Assembly (NCBI RefSeq): GCF_905220415.1 | Contig: NC_059546.1 | Coordinates: 5,890,001 to 5,954,000 of the forward strand | Direction: 5' to 3' | Length of the DNA stretch: 64,000 nucleotides | Source: Colias croceus | Lineage: Eukaryota > Arthropoda > Insecta > Lepidoptera > Pieridae | Shown here: one piece after another, positions 36,994 to 47,041 of the stretch | Layout: the number at the start of each line of letters is the position of its first letter | Numbering within the stretch: position 1 is the first letter of the stretch | Notes under the pieces: generated by a model | Told to the model about the DNA's origin: nothing | The model's input: the letters and a program-made list of their open reading frames with translations, nothing else | Database searches by the model: none | Program-made: the position numbers and the translations under genes

Positions 36994-39149
36994 CTATTGA
37001 GAATCGCTGCTGGAGCTCGAGCTCGAGTCCGTGGACATAACTTCGACGTCCTCTTGTGCGGGCGCATCTTTCCCGCGTCCGTCGATAGCGACCGAGTTCC
37101 CGCCGCCCACTGACATGTGTAACTCGCCTGACGGATGCCATGTGAATTGATTTGTGGCTGACGCAGGCACTGGAAGATAAATTTTTAATTTATAGATATT
37201 GGTATGGGAGTAGTATATTGTGGAATATTCCAACATAATTATATATTAAATGCGATTTGTTTTTCTTTAAAAACACTTTGGGCGGAAATCTAGTATTTTT
37301 CTCACTCCTAAACAAAGCTTTGTTTTATATTAAACTATCTGTTCTATATTATAAAAGTTGTAGTGGTATCTTACAAATAGTTTAAATACAAGATTTTTAA
37401 AACTATATTGGATCTATCAAGTAATAATGCTGGAAACAAAAATTAATATCTTTATTTTTTCTGATGAATTAAACATAATATGATATGCCTATTCCAACAG
37501 CAAGTTAATATCCAATTTTAAACCTAGCTAGCTTAGAGGTCTTCTTCCAAGTATAAATAAAATTCATCAAATACCAACATTACAATATGTTACAGGAAAA
37601 TAATACATAACACAAAAATCCAAACAAAACAGATATCACTAATTAATACAACACTTAACGCTGTACAAATAAACAAGCTGATAGTAATATTAACATAACA
37701 TACTTTCGTTCATAATTACTAATTAGGTGATAGGTCCTTACCTCCTCCTGTAGTGATTCTATGAAGATCGTTAAGAGTGGACGGTGCATGACCATTGAGA
37801 GGCAAATCACATAATCTTCCGAGCATTCCCAGTCGCATCTCTAGATCAGTTGGATAAGGCCTGCGAGGGTCTCCCGGCTGCCAGGACAGTGGCGCGCTGA
37901 CTGCATTTGACGCACTTATCCTGTAATCATGAATAGTTTAACAGGAGGTAAGATATGTTGATTTTTTCTGCAAATAATTATTGATATTCATACTTAAGTT
38001 ACTACAAGTTACTTCTTATATCCAGAAATAAGAGTCAAATTATTCAATTATTTAGGTTTTTGCTAAAATGCTTTTCTATCTCTTGCGGTAAAATGATACT
38101 TTATTGGACGTCGATTTGAGAGTCGTAAATTTTTTTGTGGATAGCTATTGTTATAACCATATAATAGCTATTGCTATTACCATGAAAAAAAACCCCTCTG
38201 AACTTGACATCCATAAAATAAAAGTACAGTTTAGCCCTTCTTGCTATCCAATAAATAAAATAGAACAAAGTCTTACCTATGCGCAAACTTAATCAATTCT
38301 TCTGATGGAACAGGCCTCTTTCTTGATTTCACAATTGATGCCAACTTCTGTCTAGCTTGATATAATGATGTAGCCAATATTTGTTCTGCATCTTTTAGTT
38401 GCCGTTGCAAATGATATATGTCTTGATCCTAAAATATGTGACATGTTATATCAATGAGTTAGAGTTATATCAAGGAATCTATCATAACAAATAAATACAT
38501 AAAAAAAATGTTACCTTATTGTCTACTTCAGCTTTCAATTCATTCATTTTCTGTTGAATTTTTGCTTGCTCATCAGCTAATTCTAAAGTTTTCTTTAACT
38601 CTTGATCTTTAGAAAGTAGAAGATCAGTTAACTGTGCATGATCAGCCGCTGAGAGTTTCTGAGATTTAGGAGCAATTGCTACTTCTATCATTTCTCTGAA
38701 ATAAAAACCAATGTTTTAATACTATCAGTTCAACATGGAACATTACAGAGATAACTGTAAATTTTGCTTTTCTAAGTTCAAATCCAAGTTTTCTCTAATT
38801 ATTTAGGCTTTATTATATTTATCTAACATCTAACATATATTATAAAGGCGAAAGTTTGTAAGTATGGATGTATGGATGTTTGTTACTCTTTCACGTAAAA
38901 ACTGCTGAACCGATTACAATGAAATTTAGCACACATATAGAGGGTAACTTGGATTAACACATAGGATAGTTTTTATCCCGGAAATCCCACGGGAACGGGA
39001 ACTATGCGGGTTTTTCTTTGCAAACGCGGGCGAAGCCGCGGGCGGAAACCTAGTATAATATATATGCACAAAAACACTTACTTAGCTATTAGTTCTATAT
39101 CATCGATCAGCGACAGCAATCTATCTCGGGTGCTCAAATGTGATGCCAT
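36994..39149 (-). CDS. MED4: Mediator complex subunit 4
   Basis: MED4 is a core subunit of the Mediator middle module, which relays signals from transcription factors to RNA polymerase II in the nucleus. Five exons on the minus strand, in coding order: 39082-39149, 38515-38695, 38277-38428, 37742-37920, 36994-37169. All introns are GT-AG with matching phases, giving 251 codons plus stop. Landmarks are STRDRLLSLIDDIELIAKEM at the N-terminus, a coiled coil through LLSKDQELKKTLELADEQ and LQRQLKDAEQILATSLYQA, PSEELIKFAHRISASNAV, LSWQPGDPRRPYPTDLEMR, LPLNGHAP, and an acidic serine-rich tail EDVEVMSTDSSSSSSSDSQ. These match MED4 over the full length, including the tail. The ATG at 39149 matches the family start. 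Intron 1 carries a SINE-like insertion (38832-39055). Confidence 0.96.
38832..39055 (+). mobile_element. SINE-like element in MED4 intron 1
   Basis: Same family as 20681-20926. It contains TATTATAAAGGCGAAAGTTT, AACTGCTGAACCGATTACAA and CCCACGGGAACGGGAACTAT, and ends GGGCGAAGCCGCGGGCGGAA plus ACCTAGTA. It lies antisense to MED4 transcription. Confidence 0.75.
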
Positions 39150-39525
39150 AATGTACGCAAGTTAACGGCAGTTTGAAGGTTCTCTTTTAATTGTTTTCTG
39201 TATAAGTTGTTATTTCAGTGCAGTGTGCACAGTTATTTAACATTTTATAAGAATATTAAAAAATAAACAAGAACAGTGCATTCGCCTTTGCTTGATTTGA
39301 CATTGACAGTATGTGACGCTGTTTATTTGACACACACCGTCATCATTCGAAATTAATGTTGCCATTTTCATAATAGAAAAATGCGTTCCATGTTTTTCAT
39401 GTTTTTAAATTAAAACAATGGTTTTATGATTAACGTAAAAATTTATTAAAATGTCGCTTTTATTAGCTTCACCTGTATGTTTATATGTATTGTATTCCTT
39501 TAGACTCGATTTTGACCCACTTTAA

Positions 39526-39739
39526 GGCTGGTTGCAGAGCTTGACCGACCGTCAGTGCGTACCGTCGGTCCTGACGATACGCATCAACAATTGTATGACT
39601 ATGAATTGCGCATGAATTGTCATGTGACCATACGCGTGCGTATGGTCGGTCTAGCTATGAACGTTTTTATGAATTTCCATACATATGACAAGCGCGACTG
39701 ACGTACGCACTGATGGTCGGTCAAGCTCTGCAAACAGCC
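39526..39739. mobile_element. Small MITE with TAA target duplication (PIF/Harbinger-type)
   Basis: Inverted ends of about 35 bp with few mismatches: GGCTGGTTGCAGAGCTTGAC on the left, GGCTGTTTGCAGAGCTTGAC on the opposite strand at the right. TAA flanks both ends (39523-39525 and 39740-39742). The element is 214 bp and non-coding. Confidence 0.85.
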
Positions 39740-40063
39740 TAAACGCAATTATTTAATTCAAACTATGAGGATTGCCGAAATTCATTGTCACCTGACAATG
39801 AAATATATTTATTCCTTTTGTGAAATACTGAGTGTTGAGTTCACTGAGTGTCACCCATTTTTATTACGGTCTATTTAAATAATATAACTACAGCTTTATT
39901 TGAGTGCGTTTCTTTTAAGACGAAAACATGATAATGTCTTTTCTTCTGTTAGGTACCTATATTTGAACAGTATCGACTATAGTATAAAATATTTCTGAGA
40001 ATAATAATTATTTCACAGCAAAATTATAGGGTTGGTTACAATAGCTTATTCCATTCTTCCACT

Positions 40064-40262
40064 AGCGTGACCGCTCCCTTCACGGCCTCCGGGGCCGTTC
40101 CCGTGGAATTTCCGGGATAAAATCTATCCTATGTGGTTATCCAAGTTAGTTAAGTTATATGTGCGTTAAATTTCAATGTAATCGGTTCAGTAGTATTTGC
40201 GTGAAAGAGTAACAAACAAATACATACACATACATCCATCCTCGGAAACTTTTGCATTTACT
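40064..40262 (-). mobile_element. SINE-like element, inverted, degenerate
   Basis: On the minus strand it reads CCCGGAAATTCCACGGGAAC and has TACTGAACCGATTACATTGA, as in the copies at 20681 and 38832. The GC-rich end differs from the usual GCGGGCGGAAGCTAGTA. Confidence 0.65.
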
Positions 40263-40337
40263 TAATAATAATATTTAAGTAAGTAGGATAGGTTAGGATA
40301 ATATAACATTGATAAAATACAAAATAAACCATTTTTT

Positions 40338-41174
40338 AGGGTTCCGTAGCCAAAATGGCAAAAACGGAACCCTTATAGTTTCGTCATGTCCGTCTGTCCG
40401 TCTGTCCGTCTGTCCGTCTGTCACAGCCGATTTACTCGGAAACTATAAGTACTACAGTGATGAAATTTGATGGGAATATGTGTTGTATGAACCGCTACAA
40501 AAATATGACACTAAATAGTAAAAAAAAGAATTGGGGGTGGGGCCCCCCATACATGTAACTGAGGGATGAAATTTTTTTTTTCGATGTACATACCCGTGTG
40601 GGGTATCAATGGAAAGGTCTTTTAAAATGATATAAAGTTTTCTAAAAAACATTTTTCTTAAAGTGAACGGTTTTTGAGATATCAGCTCTCAAAGTCGTAA
40701 AAAGTATGTCCCCCCCCCTCTATTTTTATAACTACGGGGTATAAAATTCTAAAAAAAATAGAGGTGATGCATGCTAATTAACTCTTTCAACGATTTTTGG
40801 TTTGATCAAAGTATCTCTTATAGTTTTTGAGATAGGTTGATTTAACTGTAATTTTGGTTAAGTTATTGTGCTTACACTGAAAACGATGGCTGAACCTTAT
40901 AAGATAGATCAAAAAATATACTACAGTATTGTACACCTTTAAAAATCCGCGATGATATAAAATCTTTATAATGTAGGTACTTTTTACGAGAAATATTAGC
41001 TTATTCAAGCAATACGCCATTAATATTAATATTCATACATAAAAGTACAAGGCAAAATATCGGGAGAGTTTAGGCTCCATTCACCAGGTGTATAAATTGA
41101 CATAATAAGTTTATTATATTTGCTGCTACGGAACCCTTTGTGCGCGAGCCCGACTCGCACTTGGCCGGTTTTTA
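40338..41174. mobile_element. Long lepidopteran interspersed repeat (AGGGTTCCGT ... CTTGGCCGGTTTTT)
   Basis: It opens with AGGGTTCCGTAGCCAAAATG and GCAAAAACGGAACCC, then (CCGTCTGT)n. It ends GCTACGGAACCCTTTGTGCG followed by CGACTCGCACTTGGCCGG. The GGTTCCGT and ACGGAACC ends are inverted relative to each other. The form is widespread in Lepidoptera. No protein was recognised, and its class was not determined. Confidence 0.7.
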
Positions 41175-41189
41175 TTACAATGATTCCAT

Positions 41190-41640
41190 TATTTTTTTTT
41201 TTAATTTACCACGTTATCCTGTTTTCAAAGTTTTTGACCTTCCAAATTGTCGTAATAATGTTGGTAGAAACTCTCCAGTAACTCGCATATGTAGTACTTT
41301 TAATGACCTATGTAAGTCGCTGGGTGGTATAATAGACATAAATTTTGATTCAATTATAGTTTTTCGCAAAAAAATTACAAATTTCTTGTTTGGCACAAAA
41401 ATTCAGTAGAAGAAATTATGTTGAACGATTTATTTTTTCTATTCTTTTAATTAATTTATTTAAGCACTTAAAACAACAGTAACGTAATTATATTATAAGT
41501 TTTCTTGTGCATACCTGTAATTGGTGTATACATCATATTAATATTCGATAGTTGTTTAGTTTTAATTGTGATAATTTTCATGTGTACTCTGTTGGTATGT
41601 CTAAATTAAATAAATAAAATAAATTATTTTTAATCAATAT
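41190..41640 (+). mobile_element. 5'-truncated LINE remnant
   Basis: A short frame (VFDLPNCRNNVGRNSPVTRI, then CSTFNDLCKSLGG and DIDINFDSI-like residues) resembles the extreme C-terminus of insect non-LTR retrotransposon polyproteins (NSP...R..xxYN pattern). It stops at 41407, is followed by about 200 bp of AT-rich sequence and ends with AAATAAATAAAATAAATT. Clade not determined. Confidence 0.5.
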
Positions 41641-42065
41641 CATATGAATATTATAAAGTATTCTTAGGCTATTAGAATATATATTTGATTTCCCCACTAT
41701 AAAAAAGGGTAATAGATATTTCCTAGTCCTAAAAAATGCAAGATTTTCAAAATCAAAATTGCTCCTTTCATAAAATAGGAGTAAAAAAGATTTTCCGAAA
41801 ACTTTTGAGGTAAGGAACTTGATCCTTCAAGTTCCTCAAAAGTTTTACCAAACCAAACACACTATACTTTTTACTAGATGTTTATTAACTTGCAATGTAC
41901 CTAACTATTTGAAGCAGATAATATCTGAAATTATTTTACACACATACACGTTCAATTTGTATGACTATTGTATGGCTATTATCCAAGTGATTCAAATGGC
42001 GGCATATCCAAGATGACGGACCAATTTTATTTTTTAATGCACTCCTCTTATATGGGTAAAAAGTG

Positions 42066-42275
42066 AAGTCCCGTGTCCCCGTAGTGGGGTAAGGGGCAGA
42101 TGCATTATGCATACATCTGTTTCACTGATCGATTTTCTTTAGGGATAAGTAGGTGATCAGCCTTCTGTATCCTACCAGACCGAGACATTTTTTTTTTCTT
42201 CGTCTCCACCGGGAATCGAACCCATGACCCCTCGGTTCTACGCTCACGCGTCAACCACTGTACCAAGGAGGCAGT
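42066..42275 (-). mobile_element. tRNA-derived SINE
   Basis: On the minus strand the head reads TTGGTACAGTGGTTGACGCG (A-box region) and later GGGTTCGATTCCCGGTGGAG (B box), followed by T/A runs and a body ending CTTACCCCACTACGGGGACA. The internal Pol III boxes are well kept. It is not a functional tRNA gene: no acceptor stem or cloverleaf could be closed. Confidence 0.8.
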
Positions 42276-42710
42276 CAATATGGGTAGGTATAAAATAAAA
42301 AAGGGCTTGCTATAACTCAAACAAAATATATATTGTGATGTCGTTCTAAAACAATATAGCGGAGAAACTTAAATTAAAGCTTGTTTTTAAAATGACTTTT
42401 ACCTCAAACTTATTTGCATTTTGCAAAATAATTAGGTTCCTATCTATAATATTATGTATCTTTAGGAAAGGCTTGTATGTTGTACTGTTTGTTTGTTGTT
42501 ACCTACATCGAACGAAAGATCGGAATCAGTTATCAGATGCCTAGTGATTTCATCGAAGGAATTAGGTATACCTAGCCTGTATTAAGAAGGAGGAGGACTG
42601 AGGAGGTAAAATAAGTTTCCTCAAAGATCTTATTCATTCTTTATTGAAAGTAGGATAAAGATTGGCTCATTTATAACTACCTAGTTAGGTACGTAATATT
42701 ATGTAATTTC

Positions 42711-42768
42711 AAAATTTTGTCAGTTATCTGCTTTTGTCAGACTCTAAGCAGATAACTGACAAAATTTT
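42711..42768. repeat. Perfect 23-bp stem hairpin
   Basis: The arm 42711-42733 (AAAATTTTGTCAGTTATCTG plus CTT) pairs exactly with 42746-42768 across a 12-nt loop. Complementarity stops sharply at both ends. It is intergenic. Confidence 0.9.
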
Positions 42769-43239
42769 CTAAGCCTTAGAGCATTATAGTAAATAGTTAT
42801 CTGAGTAATGAATGTTCTATGCCATTTTTTATATTTTTATAATATTATCTTCTGAACTATAAGAGTTAATAGGTATTTTCATAATATTATGATAAAATTC
42901 CAATTAAAGGTCAGTTATAAAAACTGTTTTTTCTGTTATAATTAAACTGTAAGACTGTAAAGCGAAAGTTCTCGCGATAGATTGTTGTTAAAAATTCCTT
43001 AGTAGTATTTCTACTTCGTACATGCAAGTAGGTACATCAAAATACCTATGACGTAAGTATGCAGTGCGTTAAAATGTACATTCTCTCCTCTACTTTTCGT
43101 TCGCAGGTAGGTAATAATAATGTTATAGTTGTGTAATGCATGAGTTAAGCGTTACCTATAGATCATTGACATAATATCCTTTCCATTTACGTGTTTTATA
43201 CGAAGCGTCATCGTTTCATAGTCTGCACTTTGTATTTTA

Positions 43240-43653
43240 GGCTAGCCGCACACACGCAATATTATGGATCAATATTATTGTTGACTATATTGAACAATAT
43301 TCAAAAAAAAAAGATGGATAAAAAAGTTGATGATGAAAAAACCTCAACTAAACCATTTAAATGTCATAAATGTTCTTTTTCATTGGCAGCTATACTTCCT
43401 TGAGTATTTTCTAGTGTCCGTCTCACAGGTCCGTCTGCCCAATCTTACTCTCAACTAAAATATTGACGCACACTCTGCACACGACAATATTATTGTCAAT
43501 TTCCCTGCCTCCCCCCGATATTGACGAAAATATTTCAGGATTTCCGGAAATCCACAATAATATTGATCAATACATCAATATGGATAGCAAACGATCAATA
43601 TTATTGACAATACGTAAATTATTGACAATATTATTGCGTGTGTGCGGCTAGCC
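43240..43653. mobile_element. Inverted-repeat element with GGCTAGCC ends
   Basis: The ends GGCTAGCCGCACACACGCAA plus TATTAT are inverted copies of each other (26 bp). The interior is rich in CAATATTATTG-type palindromic units. It is 414 bp and non-coding. The flanks TTA and ATA differ by one base, so a Harbinger-type target duplication is possible but not shown. Confidence 0.8.
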
Positions 43654-44710
43654 ATAGAACCGGCTCCGATCATGCAGCCTGTGCATGATAGTAAATAAAG
43701 GCCACCATACATTTGTAGCAAGGTCTGAAGTGGGGGGAGGGAAGCGCCGGCCACGCGGTGAGCATGCGCACACCACGTGCTGCTGAGCCGTTATTACTGT
43801 GCCAAATTTTTTTTTTTTAATCAATAAAATTGACATTTTTTTTGATTAAGTTAAATTTATGAATGTGAGTTGGTCACTAGGTACATGACTTTCGATATAA
43901 AAAAAATAATTTATGAGGCTTAAGATACATGGACAAGGACAATAATGCATTGAAGTACCTAAATGACGCTACGTATAAGTTACACACACTTTGTCGATCG
44001 TATTGTATCGTTTACAACTTTACAGTTTACTCCTCCTTTTTTTAAATCGGTTAACAAGGTATCATTTTTATACTGGTAGTGTTGTTATGCATTGACTTTT
44101 TTTATTTGCCAATTTATATTAATTATATTTGCCTAAAATATCGCAAAAGAAAAAATAGAGCAAAGCTTTAGTCAGTTTTAATGCATTTGTTATGGTGAAC
44201 AGCTGTTATATGATACATTGGAATGAGCTCACTAATAACCGATCCCTGTCACAAAATGGACACAGAGCAAAAATATGCAGATACTAAGTGATTTCACATA
44301 ACGTGAAACTTTGAAACAATTCTTCAAATTTGTTACTTTATGTATTCAACAATGTTATCCTATCGACCATTTAAGATTAATGTGTAAAAAGTAATAAAAA
44401 TAACTCGTTTTGCGCCTTTGCATGTTGATTGTTATTGTGGTGTACCTACTGAGTATTGAGTTACTCTGTGGCCTGCATTCAAACGCGGGGGGGTGTGGGA
44501 CGGAGGGGTCGAGAGCATTCGATCGCACGGCACGGTGAACGCGGCAAAGTTTCAGTGCAAGTTTGGCAGTAGAGGTGAAATTGGCATCTCTGCCAATCTA
44601 ATGGAACATCGTTCCTTCGAGCAAGTTTCAGCCGCGGTAGTCCTACACAAGTCAAACATTCGCCACAAACGTGATAACTGTCGTAAACAACAAATCCTAC
44701 TATTGCTATT

Positions 44711-44832
44711 ATGTTGTTTAAACGGATCATCGAAGGAAAGTCGATGTTGAACGCTGATGTTAAGAAGGATAAGACTCCAGAGAAATGTTCTCGAAGGAAA
44801 TCGGAATGCGACGGATGTGGAGAGCATTCCAC
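44711..44832 (+). CDS. Possible upstream first exon of the peroxidase (alternative N-terminus)
   Basis: An ATG at 44711 opens 40 codons (ending SRRKSECDGCGEHS) and runs into a good donor, AC|GTAAGTCT, at 44833. Splicing to the TTTGCAG acceptor at 47028 continues in frame through ILEE into MMKMVLLGV, the signal peptide of the peroxidase. The joined protein would have a basic, cysteine-containing N-terminal extension of 45 residues and a signal anchor rather than a cleaved signal. The exon may instead be 5' UTR. An arthropod-type initiator TCAGT lies at 44552-44556. The in-frame join could be chance. Confidence 0.4.
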
Positions 44833-47028
44833 GTAAGTCTCTAAACAATTTCTCAATCTCATCAAATAAATAAATTTTGATAAACCTGAAAAACGGATTT
44901 GCATTTTTTTGGCACTAGGTATAATAAAATTTCTATTCTGTAGTTTATAAGACAGAATTCATCCCCAACCCTGAAAGTTTATAATAAATATGTGGTACAT
45001 ACCGATACGAAACAATTGTTGCAAAACTGTGGATTCGTTGCGCATTCCATGTAGAGCTGAAACTATATAAATAAACATATAAAAACGTATAAGAACCTAC
45101 CACAATATTTATCAATGAACTACATTTCGTTTCGCTTCGCTTCGGTGACAGAAAACCTTTATACAACCATTTACATAGTAGATATTATATTAAAAAATAT
45201 ATAAGGCAGATAATAAACTTTGGAAAGATTAGATACAAAATATACCTCCTTATTTTGGATATAAAAATATAGGTATAAATTATAAACGGCAATCCAATTA
45301 GTCTGCAATGTAGAGACAAACTTATTTACAGTTTTTTGCATTAATGGCAAAAGTTTACAAGGACAATTAGTATTGTGGCATATATAGTGGAAAAATAATT
45401 TTCAACCTTAAAGCCAGTAATTAAAATTTATAATTGAGCCGTCCATCGTTTTCCCTTTTAATAAATCGTATTGCCATTCGCGCATAATACCTAATTGTTA
45501 TTGAAATTGAATGACTTTGTCTTTTATGGCATATCCTCTATTTGATAATAGCGAAGTACTTGACCTAAATATGAGCTAATAAATTGATTAAATCTAGTTT
45601 ATTTACACGTATTTGCATACCTATTAGCAATGTTTATTCTTGGTGAAAGGATAATTGAAGAAATGGCGCCTCGGTTTACTTTCTTTATTTCATTTCCGAC
45701 AATGACGATTAAGTATCAAAAAAAAAATATTGCAATATTAAATTTGAATTACATTATTATCAATAAGGAAATTTTAAATTCAAACATACCTTAAATGAGA
45801 GTTACTCTAGTTTTTCAGGACGCATCGGCCGACATTTCTGGAATGTTCTTCATCACGTTCAATTTTAGCCGTTAAGTATACATTACTTAGTCGATAAATA
45901 AAAAAATCATTAGGAAATAGGTAGTAGGTAGTACCTACCTACATACCTAACTAGTTGCCTTAATTTCTGATTATTTCTGCAAAACTTTCAATTAGCTGTG
46001 ATAGCCTAAGAGCAACTGTTGATATTAATTGTAATTTTGTATAATACGTAACTACCTACCAAAACAATGAAAAGCGTGAAATATTTATCGAAGTAGGTTC
46101 AACAGCTAATTATAAGAAACTCAGCTGTTTCTAGAATGTCTGTTAAACACAAGGAAATGAAAACATAACACAGACAGCTCATGTTAACAATACCGTATAA
46201 ATATCACAATGTTTAGTAACAATTGAAGAATCTGGAAGCAATTTAATATTTTTTCATTATTATGTCTGAAATAAAAAAATACTTTAACATAAAAAGTAGG
46301 TTCATCAATAATAATTCATGATGATAAACATTTGATTATCCAAGTAAAGAACAAATAAACTCTTAAATGTAATGAAAATATTATGATGGTGTAAGCATAC
46401 CTACTTACCAGTTTTAACGTGTTCACAATCAGCAAATAAAAACTTAAATGTTCCTCGTTCTTTATCAATGTTCGTAAAATTCCTGAGTGGAAAACTCTTT
46501 CTTCGCCGCTTAAATACCTAACAAGTAGACAGCTAAATGATAACATTATTAATAACGAAGAATTCACATCCATGAATTATAAATATTTATCTTTATAATT
46601 TAATTACTTTCTTGTAAATTAACGGTAATAAGCTACAATGAAAATAAGCTACATATGGACCAATAATTTAATTAATTGTCTTGTTATTGTACTTTCTTAG
46701 TACCTAGACACTTAGTCATGTTGTTTTCAAGAGAAGATCCGGGGGCTCGTCTGCAAATTCCGATAGCAAAAAGATGCGTGACGATACTATTGACGCTTTA
46801 GGGTCAAAATAACAGAGGTCTCAGAGATACCCTCTTGAAATATGGTTCTTAATATAAATCATGTGCCGACAGAGTATTGCTCAGTTTTACTTTATTATTC
46901 AAGTCAGACGAATGGATTTTAATGATTCTGTTTAAAGATTGTCGAATGTTCGTTCATGTAATTTATATTCAGTCCGTGTATTCCTTTTGTATGTATTCAA
47001 ACTTATTAAGCCGATAATCCGTTTGCAG
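44833..47028. other. Probable first intron or upstream region of the peroxidase
   Basis: AT-rich with no recognised gene. Runs of TAGGTAGTACCTACCT type occur near 45930-45960. A short more GC-rich patch at 46735-46805 was not recognised. Confidence 0.4.
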
Positions 47029-47041
47029 TATTCTAGAGGAA

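Larger units (their letters stand above)
39150..44477. other. Repeat-rich spacer between MED4 and the peroxidase
   Basis: No host gene recognised in 5.3 kb. It holds a Harbinger-type MITE (39526-39739), a SINE-like element (40064-40262), the long repeat 40338-41174 with a LINE remnant behind it, a tRNA-derived SINE (42066-42275), a perfect hairpin (42711-42768) and an inverted-repeat element (43240-43653). The MED4 promoter should lie near 39150-39400. Confidence 0.7.

Noticed and set aside
42206..42275. tRNA-like sequence with A and B boxes
   Set aside because: The boxes belong to the head of a SINE; a cloverleaf with acceptor stem cannot be formed and SINE body follows.
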